Assembly (NCBI GenBank): GCA_036524115.1
Contig: DATDCY010000139.1
Coordinates: 1-28,509, forward strand
Source: a bacterium
Lineage (GTDB): Bacteria; JAUVQV01; DATDCY01
Reading direction: 5' to 3'
Length of the DNA stretch: 28,509 nucleotides
Positions within the stretch are counted from its first letter, which is position 1; each line of letters opens with the position of its first letter. The translations under genes were made by a program, and so were the position numbers. Under the pieces are notes generated by a model. It was not told where the DNA came from. It did no database searches and saw only the letters and a program-made list of their open reading frames with translations. This document shows, in pieces, positions 6,114 through 14,143 of this stretch.

Positions 6114-7499
6114 CTATGGCTCCCGCGGCGGCCTGCGCGGCAGCGCGAATTTCTCCATCCGGTAGAGGAGCAGGTGACGGGGGACTTTGAGCAGCTGCGC
6201 CGCCCGACTCTGGTTCCAGCCGCTGCGGCGCAACGCCTCGAGGACCAGGGCCTTCTCGGCTTCCTCCAGCGAGACCCCCTCCTCTGGGAACGTGAACGAG
6301 AATCCGCCGGCCTCCAGGCCCGGCGCGGCCGGGCGCGGCGCGCGGATCTTCTCCGGCAGATCCTCGAGGCGGATGACGTCGGCCTCGCCGAGCACCAGCA
6401 GCCGTTCGACGGCGTTCTCCAGCTCGCGCACGTTGCCCTTCCAGGCGTGGCGCTTGAGGGCGTCCATCGCCTCGCGGCTCACCTTGACCTTCCTGCCGCC
6501 GCCGAGGGACCGCAGGAAGTGCGCGACCAGCAGCGGGATGTCTTCCGGTCGCTCGCGCAGGCTCGGGAGGTGGATCGGCACCACTGCCAGCCTGTAGTAC
6601 AGATCCTCGCGAAACCGTCCCTCGGCGACGTCGCCCTCGAGGTCGCGGTTGGTGGCGGCGATCACGCGGGCCTCGAAGCGGATCACCCCGGTGCCTCCCA
6701 CCGGCGTGAACTCGCGCTCCTGCAACGCCCGCAGCAGCTTCGCCTGGAGATCGACGGGGAGTTCGGCGATCTCGTCCAGCAGCAGCGTGCCGCCCCCCGC
6801 CTCTTCGAAACGGCCCTTCTTGTCGCGCACGGCTCCGGTGAAGGCGCCCTTCTTGTGGCCGAACAGTTCGCTCTCGAGCAGCTCACGGGGGATCGCCGCG
6901 CAGTTGACGGCGACGAACGGCCGGTCGGCCCGGGCGCTCCTGAAGTGGATGGCCTTGGCCACGAGTTCCTTGCCCGTGCCGCTTTCCCCGGTGATCAGGA
7001 CCGAGGAATCGGAGTCCGCGACCTTTTCGATCAGTCGGAAGACCTTCTGCAGCAGCGGCGAGTCGCCGACGATGTTCTCGAAGCCGTACTTCTTCTGCAC
7101 CTCGCGCCGCAGACGCGCGTTGTCGTGCTCCAGGCTCTTGAGCCGCAGCGCCTTGCGGACGGCGAGGACGAGCTCGTCGCGGTTGAAGGGCTTGGTGACG
7201 TACTCGAAGGCCCCGGCCTTCATCGCCTCGACGGCCATCTCGATGGTGCCGAACGCGGTGATGACGATGACCGGGGTCTCGGGGGCGGCCTGCCGCACGC
7301 GCCGCAGCAGGTCCATGCCGTCCATGCCCGGCATCTTGATGTCGGTCAGGAGCAGGTCCACGCGCTCGGTTTCCAGCGCCGCGAGCGCCTGCTCGCCCGA
7401 TTCCGCGGTGAGCACGGCGTAGCCCTCCTTGGCGAGGTTGTACTCCAGGATCCGCCGCAGGCTCGCGTCGTCGTCGACGACCAGGATCTTCTCAGGCAC
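6114..7499 (-). CDS. NtrC-family sigma-54 response regulator
   Basis: A complete 461-residue regulator. The receiver domain (residues 1-120) has the acidic pocket VVDDD, phosphoacceptor Asp53 in LLLTDIKMPGMDG and Lys103 in YVTKPF. The AAA+ domain has Walker A GESGTGKELVA, GAFTGA, Walker B TLLLDEIAEL and arginine finger FREDLYYRL. The C-terminal Fis-type helix-turn-helix is [20 protein letters not shown]. The GTG at 7499 was chosen because AAGG stands six bases upstream and it overlaps the kinase stop by 8 nt; an ATG at 7523 would overlap more. It is the partner of the kinase just upstream. Its helix-turn-helix is nearly the same as that of the pseudogene at 2513-3017, so it may bind the same sites (1665-1692 and 2490-2517). 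Confidence 0.92.
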   Translation of the reverse strand: MPEKILVVDDDASLRRILEYNLAKEGYAVLTAESGEQALAALETERVDLLLTDIKMPGMDGMDLLRRVRQAAPETPVIVITAFGTIEMAVEAMKAGAFEYVTKPFNRDELVLAVRKALRLKSLEHDNARLRREVQKKYGFENIVGDSPLLQKVFRLIEKVADSDSSVLITGESGTGKELVAKAIHFRSARADRPFVAVNCAAIPRELLESELFGHKKGAFTGAVRDKKGRFEEAGGGTLLLDEIAELPVDLQAKLLRALQEREFTPVGGTGVIRFEARVIAATNRDLEGDVAEGRFREDLYYRLAVVPIHLPSLRERPEDIPLLVAHFLRSLGGGRKVKVSREAMDALKRHAWKGNVRELENAVERLLVLGEADVIRLEDLPEKIRAPRPAAPGLEAGGFSFTFPEEGVSLEEAEKALVLEALRRSGWNQSRAAQLLKVPRHLLLYRMEKFALPRRPPREP

Positions 7500-8712
7500 G
7501 GGGCACCTTCGCTTCCGCGTCACCCTCGGCCGCGGGGAGCGTCAGGACGAATCGCGCCCCGCCCTCCGGCCGGTTTTCCGCCCGCAGCATCCCGCCGTGC
7601 GCCTCGGCGATGCGCAGGCTGATCGCCAGCCCGAGCCCCGTGCCTTCCGGCTTCGTGGTGTAGAAGGGCGAGAAGATCTTCGGCAGCGCCTCGGCCGTGA
7701 TGCCCGGCCCCTCGTCCTCGACGACGATCTCCACCAGCCGTCCCTCCACGTCGCGGAACTCCAGGCCCTTCACCAGCCCCTCGCGCACGAGCCCGCGCAG
7801 CCGGATCTTGCCGCCGCGCGCACTTGCCTGCATCGCGTTGAGCAACACGTTGAGCAGGATCTGCTTCAGGTGCACCGGGCTGCCGCGCACCGGCAGCGGC
7901 CGGTCGACCTCAGTCGTCAGCGCCAGGCCATCCTTCGCCGCCTGCACGCGGACGAGCCCCGCGGTCTCGCGGGCGAGCTCCCCCAGGTCCAGAAGCTGCG
8001 CCTCGTCGCCGGCCTTCGGGCGGGCGAAGCCGAGGTACCCCTCGATCACCTGGTTCAGGCGGTCGGTCTCCTTGAGCAGGATGTCGAGGAATTCCGCCTT
8101 CGGCGAGTCCGGGGGCAGGTCTTCCCTGAGGATTTCGACGGTGCCCCGGATCGAGCTCAGGGGATTGCGAATCTCGTGGGTGATGGTCGCGGCCAGCTCG
8201 CCCACGGCCGCGAGACGATCGGCCCGCCGCAGCTGCCCCTCGATCTCCAGGATCAGGTCCGCCTGCCGTCGCAGATCCCGATACGATCGTTCGAGCTTCT
8301 CCGCGGCCTCCTCGCAACGCAGGCGGTAACGCTTCTCCCTGCCGGCGAAGTGGCCGATCAGCGCGGCGAACCCGAAGTAGACGGTGATCTCCATGAACTG
8401 GTTGGCCAGCTCCCGGCTCATGTGGTGCCAGTCGAGCAGGATGTGCGGGACGTAGAAGGCGGTAACCAGCGTCGAAGCGAGTATCCCGCCGCGGACGCCG
8501 AACCAGACCGCAGCCAGCCCGACCGGGATGTAGTAGAGGCGGCGGTAGAAGTCGTGCAGCAGCGGCAGCGTCGTGACGGTGGTGTAGTGCAGGACCGAAA
8601 TCCCCAGCACGAGACCGACGACGGTCGCGATCTGGCGACTCGCACTTCCGGGCGTCGCGCGAAGGCGCGGCAGCCTCGCCTCCGCGATCGACGCCGACGC
8701 CCGATCACTCAT
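7492..8712 (-). CDS. Membrane sensor histidine kinase, partner of the NtrC-type regulator
   Basis: A 406-residue kinase. About four hydrophobic segments fill residues 28-122, with a His-rich set of positions (His42, 53, 90, 96, 97, 121) near membrane boundaries. There is no large periplasmic domain and no PAS domain. A coiled linker (130-165) leads to the dimerisation/phosphotransfer helix with His179 (ATITHEIRNPLSS), then the ATPase domain with N box NVLLNAMQAS, G1 DEGPGI and G2 GTGLGLAIS. The layout resembles ZraS/HydH-type kinases. It starts 7 nt after the CysK-like gene and overlaps the regulator gene, so the three form one operon. The signal is unknown; sensing by the membrane segment is suggested by the lack of other input domains. 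Confidence 0.9.
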   Translation of the reverse strand: MSDRASASIAEARLPRLRATPGSASRQIATVVGLVLGISVLHYTTVTTLPLLHDFYRRLYYIPVGLAAVWFGVRGGILASTLVTAFYVPHILLDWHHMSRELANQFMEITVYFGFAALIGHFAGREKRYRLRCEEAAEKLERSYRDLRRQADLILEIEGQLRRADRLAAVGELAATITHEIRNPLSSIRGTVEILREDLPPDSPKAEFLDILLKETDRLNQVIEGYLGFARPKAGDEAQLLDLGELARETAGLVRVQAAKDGLALTTEVDRPLPVRGSPVHLKQILLNVLLNAMQASARGGKIRLRGLVREGLVKGLEFRDVEGRLVEIVVEDEGPGITAEALPKIFSPFYTTKPEGTGLGLAISLRIAEAHGGMLRAENRPEGGARFVLTLPAAEGDAEAKVPRA

Positions 8713-8719
8713 GAGCGAC

Positions 8720-9682
8720 TCAGGTGCCGAGTCCTGCGCAGAGCGCGGTCACCAGATAGCGCTGGGCGATGTCGGGGAAGATCACGACGATCGTCTTCCC
8801 GGCAAAGGACTCCTCCCGCGCCAGTCGCACGGCGGCGGCGCCGGCGGCGCCGGAGGAAATGCCGACCAGAAGCCCTTCCTCCCGGGCGAGCCGGTGCGCA
8901 AAATCCAGCGCCTCGTCGCTGTCGACCTGCTCGACGCGGTCAATGATCGTGAGGTCGAGCGTCTCGGGAATGATCCCGGCGCCGATGCCCCGGATCTTGT
9001 GGTGGCCGGGGCGAATCGGCTCTTTCGCGAGCCGCTGGCTGATTACCGGGCTCTCCTTCGGCTCGACCGCAACGGAGATGATCTTCTTCCCGCGGCCGTT
9101 CTTGATATGGCGCGAGACGCCGGTGATCGTGCCCCCGGTGCCGACCCCCGCAACCAGCACGTCGATGCCGCCGTCGGTGTCGTCCCAGATTTCCGGCCCG
9201 GTCGTCCGCTCGTGCGTGGCCGGGTTGGCCGGATTGTTGAACAGCATCGGCTGAAGATAGCGTGCCGGGTCCGACGCAGCGATCTCTTCGGCCCGGACGA
9301 TGGCGCCTCGAATTCCCTCCGCCTTCGGTGTCAGGACGAGTTTCGCGCCGAGGGCGGTGAGCACCAGGCGTCGCTCGGCGTCCACGGTCTCCGGCATGGT
9401 CAGCGTGAGCCCGTACCCGCGGCAGGCCGCGACAAACGCAAGCGAAATCCCGGTGTTGATGCTCGTGGCGACCTCCACGATCTCGACTCCTGGCCGGAGT
9501 TCACCACGTTCCTCGGCGTCCCGGATCATGCCCGCCGCGATCCGGGATTTTGCCGACAGCGACGGATTGCGCCCTTCGATCTTGGCCAACACCGTCGCAC
9601 GGCAGCCGCGCGTGACCCTGTTCAGGCGAACAAGCGGGGTATTGCCGATGGTACAGGTGATGTCTTCGAAGATCCGGGGCAT
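8720..9682 (-). CDS. CysK-like PLP protein with altered active site
   Basis: A 320-residue member of the O-acetylserine sulfhydrylase family, full length and easily aligned to CysK ([48 protein letters not shown]). The PLP lysine (Lys45, SAKSR) and phosphate cup are kept. Three conserved elements are changed. The substrate loop PTSGNTG reads VATSINTG (residues 71-78). The QQFSNP segment reads MLFNNP (146-151), losing the Gln that contacts substrate. The PSSGERY segment reads PDIAQRY, replacing the Ser that bonds the PLP ring nitrogen by Ile. A different substrate, or a sensing rather than catalytic role, is likely. It is the first gene of an operon with a kinase and a sigma-54 regulator. A canonical cysteine synthase is encoded separately at 11708-12676. 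The ATG has a GGAGAGGGAGGAG ribosome site. Confidence 0.85.
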   Translation of the reverse strand: MPRIFEDITCTIGNTPLVRLNRVTRGCRATVLAKIEGRNPSLSAKSRIAAGMIRDAEERGELRPGVEIVEVATSINTGISLAFVAACRGYGLTLTMPETVDAERRLVLTALGAKLVLTPKAEGIRGAIVRAEEIAASDPARYLQPMLFNNPANPATHERTTGPEIWDDTDGGIDVLVAGVGTGGTITGVSRHIKNGRGKKIISVAVEPKESPVISQRLAKEPIRPGHHKIRGIGAGIIPETLDLTIIDRVEQVDSDEALDFAHRLAREEGLLVGISSGAAGAAAVRLAREESFAGKTIVVIFPDIAQRYLVTALCAGLGT

Positions 9683-9737
9683 GGCTCCTCCCTCTCCTGT
9701 GGCGTCGATGAGTGCTCCTCCGCGACGAACCTCATTA

Positions 9738-9749
9738 ATAGTCTACTAT
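9738..9749. promoter_or_regulatory. Short palindrome upstream of the CysK-like operon
   Basis: ATAGT-N2-ACTAT within an AT-rich patch of the 129-nt gap before the CysK-like gene. On the plus strand it continues the AATAGTCT sequence seen in the dyads at 1665 and 2491. No sigma-54 promoter was found here; a sigma-70-like TTGCAA at 9763-9768 (minus strand) could place a start site over the palindrome. Confidence 0.4.
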
Positions 9750-9811
9750 GACGATCGACTCTCTTGCAAATACTGATTCCCCGACGCGGGTTCTCTGGAG
9801 CCACTCAGTGA

Positions 9812-10579
9812 TCAGATGCCGGACCCGTGCAGCTGGCTGGGGAGATGCAACCCGCACTCCTTGTGCTCCGGCCGCTCCCACCACCACCGCCCCGCCCGCT
9901 CGTCGTCGCCTGCCTGGACGGGCCGGGTGCAGGGCGCGCAGCCCACCGACGGGTATCCCTGGTCGTGAAGCCGGTTGTACGGCAGATCGTGCGCCCGGAT
10001 GTACTCGGCCACCTCGCCAGCCGTCCACCCCGCCAGCGGGTCGAGCTTGATCAGCCCGCCATGCGCCTCGTCGAGCGCGACCGCCTCCACGCGGGAGCGG
10101 GTGACGCCCTGCGACGCCCGCCGGCCCGAGATCCAGCCGTCGAGACCGGCGAGCGCGCGTCCGAGCGGCTCGACCTTGCGGATGCGGCAGCACTCCCTTC
10201 GCGCCTCCAGACCGCGCCTGAAGGAGAAGAGTCCCTGCCGGCGCTCCTGTTCTTCCACCGACGCGCGCTCCGGGAAGTGCCACTCGATGGCGACGCCGAA
10301 GCGCTCGCGCACCCGCTCCGCCACCTCGTAGGTCTCCTCGGGCAGACGGCCGGTGTCGATCGCGAAGATACGGGCCCCCGGGAAGACCTCCGCGAGCATC
10401 GACACCAGCACGATGCTCTCGCGGCCGAACGCCGTCGCGAGCGCCAGCCGCGGGTGCAGGAGCGCGGCGGCGCGCGCGAGCAGTTCCCGCGCGGAGGCCG
10501 CGGCGCGCAGCTCCGCGAGCAGTTCCTCTCGCTGGCGCCCTCCGGGGACAACGGTGCCCGATGCCGCCGGGGCCGTCAT
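9812..10579 (-). CDS. cysH: Assimilatory APS reductase, [4Fe-4S] type
   Basis: A 255-residue PAPS/APS reductase family protein. It reduces adenylylsulfate (APS) to sulfite and AMP, with electrons from thioredoxin. The nucleotide-binding region is ATAFGRESIVLVSM with AIDTGRLPEET. Two Cys pairs, Cys130-Cys131 (RRECCRIRK) and Cys214-x2-Cys217 (VGCAPC), are the signature of the [4Fe-4S] cluster that separates APS-using enzymes from PAPS-using ones. The catalytic Cys242 is in ECGLH near the C-terminus. The ATG overlaps the TusA-like stop by one base. It is the last gene of a four-gene operon with cysteine synthase and sulfite reductase. ATP sulfurylase, which supplies APS, is not in the window. 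Confidence 0.93.
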   Translation of the reverse strand: MTAPAASGTVVPGGRQREELLAELRAAASARELLARAAALLHPRLALATAFGRESIVLVSMLAEVFPGARIFAIDTGRLPEETYEVAERVRERFGVAIEWHFPERASVEEQERRQGLFSFRRGLEARRECCRIRKVEPLGRALAGLDGWISGRRASQGVTRSRVEAVALDEAHGGLIKLDPLAGWTAGEVAEYIRAHDLPYNRLHDQGYPSVGCAPCTRPVQAGDDERAGRWWWERPEHKECGLHLPSQLHGSGI

Positions 10580-10836
10580 CAGCCGCAACCGGCCGCCGGC
10601 GCGGCAGCGCCACCCCCGCCGCCCGCGGTGACCTGCAGCACGAAATGGCCGCCATCGCGCCCGACCGCCGCCACGCGATGTCCCTGCGCCTTCACGGCGG
10701 CGATCACGTTCGTCAGCGCCCCCTGCGTCAGGCGGATCTCCAGGGTCCCGGTCGAGCCGAGCCCGGCCAGCGCCATCCCCACCTTGGCAGTGGTCATCGG
10801 GCAGGCGTCCCGCGTGATGTCGACGAGGACGCTCAT
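10579..10836 (-). CDS. TusA/SirA-like sulfur carrier with Gly-rich tail
   Basis: This 85-residue protein has the TusA fold signature: strand VLVDITRD, then Cys12-Pro13 (ACPMTTAKVGMAL) at the start of the first helix, and later LTQGALTNVIAAVKAQGH. In TusA-like proteins the Cys before Pro carries a persulfide. The C-terminus departs from the family: after FVLQVT comes AGGGGGAAAPAAGCG, a flexible Gly/Ala tail ending Gly-Cys-Gly. It overlaps the sulfite reductase gene (ATGA) and the APS reductase gene (TGATG). Its place between the two reductases suggests that it carries sulfite-derived or sulfide-level sulfur to cysteine synthase, but this is inference. Confidence 0.85.
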   Translation of the reverse strand: MSVLVDITRDACPMTTAKVGMALAGLGSTGTLEIRLTQGALTNVIAAVKAQGHRVAAVGRDGGHFVLQVTAGGGGGAAAPAAGCG

Positions 10837-11711
10837 GCGCTCTTCCCCTGCAGCGCGCCGAGGTGCACCTCAAGCGCCTCGATCCCCACCCGCCGCAGCG
10901 TGTCGCCGAAGCGCTCGCGGGGCTTGCCCTGGAGGCGGAAGAATTCCAGCGCCTCGGCGACCGCCGCCGTGACCTCCTCCGGCCGCGTGAGCACGGCCGC
11001 GAGGGGCCGGCCCAGCGACGGTGCGCGCCCGAGCTTGCCGCCGACGAAGATCCGATGGCCCCGGACGCGCTCGACCATGCTGCCGGAGGGGCAGGCGGTG
11101 ATGCAGTCGCCGCAGCCGATGCAACGGGCACGCTCGATCCCGCCGGGCCCGCCGTCGGCGCCGGCGCGGACGGCCTTCGTCGGGCAGACCGTGAGGCAGA
11201 GCCCGCACCCCGTGCAGCCCTCGCCGCTCCAGCGCGGCTCGACCCAGCCCTTGACGCCGAGGTCGTTCTCCTCGGCCTTGAGGCAGTTGTTCGCGCAGCC
11301 GCTGATGCCGATCTTGAACTTGTGCGGCGCCGGCGCGCCGAAGAAGGTCCGGTCCAGGTCGCCGGCGAGATTCAGCGTCTCGATGACGCCGTTCGGGCAC
11401 ACCCCACGCCCCTGGCACGCGACGACGCCGCGCACGGTCGGCCCGCAGACGCCGAAGCCGATCCCGCGCGCGGCCAGGAAGGCCTTGAGGGCGACCAGCG
11501 CGCCCGAGGGCACATCGGGTATCTCGATGCCCTGGCGGCTCGTCAGGTGCAGGGCACCGCTGCCGAACCGCTCCGCCGCCTCGGCGACGGCCCGCGCCTG
11601 CGCGCCGTCGAGCGTCCCCGCGACCAGGTGCAGGCGCACGAGGAACCTGTCCTCCCGCTCCTGGCGCATCACACCGCCGCGCTTCAATTCCCGATAGTCG
11701 ATCCCGCTCAC
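10833..11711 (-). CDS. Small siroheme sulfite reductase with two ferredoxin clusters
   Basis: A 292-residue single-chain member of the nitrite/sulfite reductase family. The N-terminal ferredoxin-like half-domain has LTSRQGIEIPDV. The siroheme/[4Fe-4S] ligands are Cys99-x5-Cys105 (ACQGRGVCPNG) and Cys139-x3-Cys143 (ISGCANNC). Between residues 166 and 207 two CxxCxxCxxxC ferredoxin motifs are inserted. This layout resembles AsrC or the small Dsr-like (group I) proteins of anaerobes, about half the size of assimilatory CysI. Between APS reductase and cysteine synthase, it should reduce sulfite to sulfide for assimilation. The GTG start overlaps the cysteine synthase stop (GTGA). The electron donor is not encoded nearby. 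Confidence 0.88.
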   Translation of the reverse strand: MSGIDYRELKRGGVMRQEREDRFLVRLHLVAGTLDGAQARAVAEAAERFGSGALHLTSRQGIEIPDVPSGALVALKAFLAARGIGFGVCGPTVRGVVACQGRGVCPNGVIETLNLAGDLDRTFFGAPAPHKFKIGISGCANNCLKAEENDLGVKGWVEPRWSGEGCTGCGLCLTVCPTKAVRAGADGGPGGIERARCIGCGDCITACPSGSMVERVRGHRIFVGGKLGRAPSLGRPLAAVLTRPEEVTAAVAEALEFFRLQGKPRERFGDTLRRVGIEALEVHLGALQGKSA

Positions 11712-12676
11712 GCTGTCACCTCCGGTCTCCCGTCGTTGCCCACCACTTCGTCATAGAACGAGCCGTACTTGAATGCGCTGTCCGGGGAGATACACACGGC
11801 CACCGCCCCGGCCGGCAGCCGCGCTTGAAGCGCCGCCCAGACCGCCGCACCCGTCGAGGGACCGACCAGCAGCCCTTCCTCGCGGGCCAGCCGCACCGCG
11901 GTCGCGTACGCGTCCCCGTCCTTCACGACCACCGTCTCGTCGATCAGCGATTCGTCAAGGATCCCCGGTTTCCTGCTCTCCGCGAAACTCTTGAGACCCG
12001 GCATCCGGTGGCCGCGCTCGGGCTCGATCGCGATCACGCGGACTGCCGGCCTGCGCTCCTTGAGGAACTTCGCAACGCCCGTGATCGTCCCGCAGGTGCC
12101 GAGGCCGGCGAAGAAGTGGGTGACCCCTCCCTCGGTCTGGTCCCAGATCTCGGGGCCCGTCGTCTCGTAGTGCGCCCGAACGTTGTCCGGGTTCTCGTAC
12201 TGGTTCGGCATCACGTACCGATCGCGCGTGCCCTCCCCCTCGACGAAGCTCTTGGCGAGCGCGATCGCCCCGTCCTTGGGGTGCTCGATCGGGCAGAGGT
12301 CATCCGGCGTCGGCCAGACTTCGGCGCCGAGCAGCCGCAGGAGGGTCACCTTCTCGGCCGGCACGGCCGAAGGAACGGTGATCGTGCACGGCTGCTGCCG
12401 CAGGTTGCAGAGGGCCGCAAGCGCGATGCCCGTATTGCCGGACGTCGGCTCGACGACGCGCCGGCCGTCGAGCCGCCCGTCGCGCACGAGCCCCTCGAGA
12501 AGGGCACGCGCCGTGCGATCCTTGATGGAGCCGAAGGGGTTCATCCACTCGAGCTTCAGCAGGAAGTCGCCCTGCCCCGCCCGCTGCAGACGCCCCAGCC
12601 GTACCAACGGCGTGGGGTTCTCCCGCGACCCGATCAGCTGAGAGACATCATCGAAGACCCTGCGCGCACCGTTCAT
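11708..12676 (-). CDS. Cysteine synthase (CysK/CysM family)
   Basis: A 322-residue PLP enzyme with all expected elements: PTPLVRL, the PLP lysine Lys52 in NPFGSIKDRTA, the intact substrate loop EPTSGNTG (76-83), the phosphate cup GLGTCGT, and PDSAFKY with the Ser that contacts the PLP ring. It should make cysteine from an activated serine (O-acetylserine, given serine acetyltransferase at 27028-28017) and sulfide. The NPFGSIKDR motif and the long Asp/Pro-rich segment (TPDDLCPIEHPKDG) are closer to CysM and O-phosphoserine-type enzymes than to E. coli CysK, so thiosulfate or phosphoserine use is possible. It is the first gene of the operon, with the operator-like dyad at 12723-12748 just upstream. 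Confidence 0.9.
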   Translation of the reverse strand: MNGARRVFDDVSQLIGSRENPTPLVRLGRLQRAGQGDFLLKLEWMNPFGSIKDRTARALLEGLVRDGRLDGRRVVEPTSGNTGIALAALCNLRQQPCTITVPSAVPAEKVTLLRLLGAEVWPTPDDLCPIEHPKDGAIALAKSFVEGEGTRDRYVMPNQYENPDNVRAHYETTGPEIWDQTEGGVTHFFAGLGTCGTITGVAKFLKERRPAVRVIAIEPERGHRMPGLKSFAESRKPGILDESLIDETVVVKDGDAYATAVRLAREEGLLVGPSTGAAVWAALQARLPAGAVAVCISPDSAFKYGSFYDEVVGNDGRPEVTA

Positions 12677-12722
12677 CGTCGCTCTCCGTTTCGGCCCTCC
12701 GGGAAGGACCCGGGCCGGGCAG

Positions 12723-12748
12723 CCATCGTATTGCTAGTATTACGATGG
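12723..12748. promoter_or_regulatory. Operator-like dyad at the cysteine synthase promoter
   Basis: Perfect 8-bp arms CCATCGTA and TACGATGG around a 10-nt centre. On the minus strand it contains GTAATACTAGCAAT, identical at 13 of 14 positions to a box in the sulfate-operon promoter (21776-21798). An extended -10 (TGCTATAAA) lies at 12751-12759 on the minus strand, so the dyad covers the predicted start site, a position typical for a repressor. The regulator is not identified. Confidence 0.6.
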
Positions 12749-12984
12749 CTTTTATAGCATACAAACCAAATTGCAGCCGATGAAGAGCCCATATCGGCGC
12801 GATTTCGAGAGTCGTCAGAAACACGTATCTTTATGATTATAATATATTTTGCACTATGACTAGTATTGCTATGTAGATACAAACATTTCTCTTGACATGA
12901 CTTCCAGGATTAGCCAAAGTCTTGGGAGCACAGAACGCAAGAGGCTCAGAGCCTGACGGCCGTCAACTATCGAGGGGACGTGTC
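12749..12984. other. AT-rich divergent intergenic region
   Basis: Between the cysteine synthase operon and the transglutaminase gene. It holds the extended -10 noted above, a TATAAT at 12838-12843 that could serve either strand, and a further partial copy of the shared box (TATTGCTATG at 12864-12873). A TTGACA at 12892-12897 on the plus strand has no clear -10. No convincing gene is present. Confidence 0.5.
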
Positions 12985-14034
12985 ATGAAGACAGGAGATG
13001 CGAAGTGGCTTCCACTCGGTCTTGCGCTGACAGGCCTGCTGTCGGCTGCGACACCCGGTCCGAGCGCGGCAGCAGCGTCCCGATCGGGGATCGTCACGCT
13101 CGAGGTCGACCTGACTGCGCAGGAGCCGGGCGCTCCGGCGCGCCTGTGGATTCCCTACCCCGTCTCGGATCGAAACCAGTTGGTGCGGGACGCACACGTC
13201 GGCGGAGACTACACAACGGCGTGGGTCGGCACCGACCGCCGGCACGGCACGCCGACGCTGTACGCCGAGTGGTCGCAGGGGGCCCCGACCCGCAAGCTCT
13301 CGCTCTCTTTCGTCGTCGAGCGGGACGAGGTCACCCGGCGTGATCTCCCGGCCGCCGAGCCTGCGTGGAATCCGGGGGACTATGGCCCGTACCTCCAACC
13401 GACGAGCCTCGGTCCCCTCGACGGCAAGGTCCGGGAGCTGTCTGCCACGATCACCTCCGGGAAGAGGACCGTCCTCGAGAAGGCGCGCGCGATCTACGAC
13501 TGGACGGTCGAGAACATGTACCGCGACCCGGACACGAAGGGCTGCGGCAAGGGCGACGTCTGCGCACTGCTGCGAAAACCCGGCGGCAAGTGCACCGACA
13601 TCTCCTCGGTGTACGTCGCGCTCTGCCGTGCGGCGGGCGTCCCGGCCCGCGAGGTCTTCGGCCTGCGTCTCGGGAAGAAGGCCGAGGAAGACGTGACCAC
13701 CTGGCAGCACTGCTGGGTCGAGGTCTTCCTCCCCGGCTGCGGCTGGTTCGCCGTCGACCCGGCGGACGTGCGCAAGGCGATGCTCGTCGAGAAGCTCGAC
13801 CTCGGCGACCCGAAGACGAAGGAGTACCGCGAGTACTTCTGGGGCAACGTCGACGCCTGCCGCGTGGCGCTCGCGCAGGGGCGCGACCTGGTGCTGAACC
13901 CGCCGCAGGCCGGCGCGCCGCTCAACACCTTCGGGTATCCCTACGCCGAGGTCGGCGGCAGGCCCCTGGACTGCTACGACCCCAAGACCTTCGTCTACAC
14001 CTATCGCTTCCGCGAAGTGCCGGAGGCCCGATGA
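12985..14034 (+). CDS. Secreted transglutaminase-like (papain-fold) protein
   Basis: A 349-residue protein. A signal peptide (WLPLGLALTGLLSAATPG) is followed by a beta-rich N-terminal domain and a transglutaminase-core domain at residues 170-280. The catalytic triad is visible: Cys in GGKCTDISSVYVALCRAAG, His in TWQHCWVEVF and Asp in WFAVDPAD. Members of this superfamily act as peptidases or amidases as often as cross-linkers. The mature protein carries additional Cys residues in the core (CGKGDVC, GCGW), possibly disulfides in the periplasm. The start at 12985 was chosen for its GAGGGG ribosome site and signal peptide. It diverges from the cysteine operon and has no obvious partner gene. Confidence 0.85.
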   Translation: MKTGDAKWLPLGLALTGLLSAATPGPSAAAASRSGIVTLEVDLTAQEPGAPARLWIPYPVSDRNQLVRDAHVGGDYTTAWVGTDRRHGTPTLYAEWSQGAPTRKLSLSFVVERDEVTRRDLPAAEPAWNPGDYGPYLQPTSLGPLDGKVRELSATITSGKRTVLEKARAIYDWTVENMYRDPDTKGCGKGDVCALLRKPGGKCTDISSVYVALCRAAGVPAREVFGLRLGKKAEEDVTTWQHCWVEVFLPGCGWFAVDPADVRKAMLVEKLDLGDPKTKEYREYFWGNVDACRVALAQGRDLVLNPPQAGAPLNTFGYPYAEVGGRPLDCYDPKTFVYTYRFREVPEAR

Positions 14035-14143
14035 TCATTTCTTGCCTGCGGAGGTCGCGGACGGCGAACAGCGATCGCCTGTGCCTTTGGCAACGGGGGG
14101 AGAGGGGATTTGTCGGCGGCACCGGCCCCCCGGGGCAGAGCCG

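Noticed and set aside
6042-7622. A long plus-strand reading frame opposite the sigma-54 regulator
   Set aside because: Antisense shadow of a complete NtrC-type gene; no recognisable domain.
9683-9811. A sigma-54 promoter before the CysK-like operon
   Set aside because: No GG-N10-GC element with a recognisable TGGCA block was found in the gap.
12673-12882. A short minus-strand frame ending at the cysteine synthase start
   Set aside because: It spans the predicted promoter and operator, so it would not be transcribed whole, and it lacks Cys codons typical of a leader.
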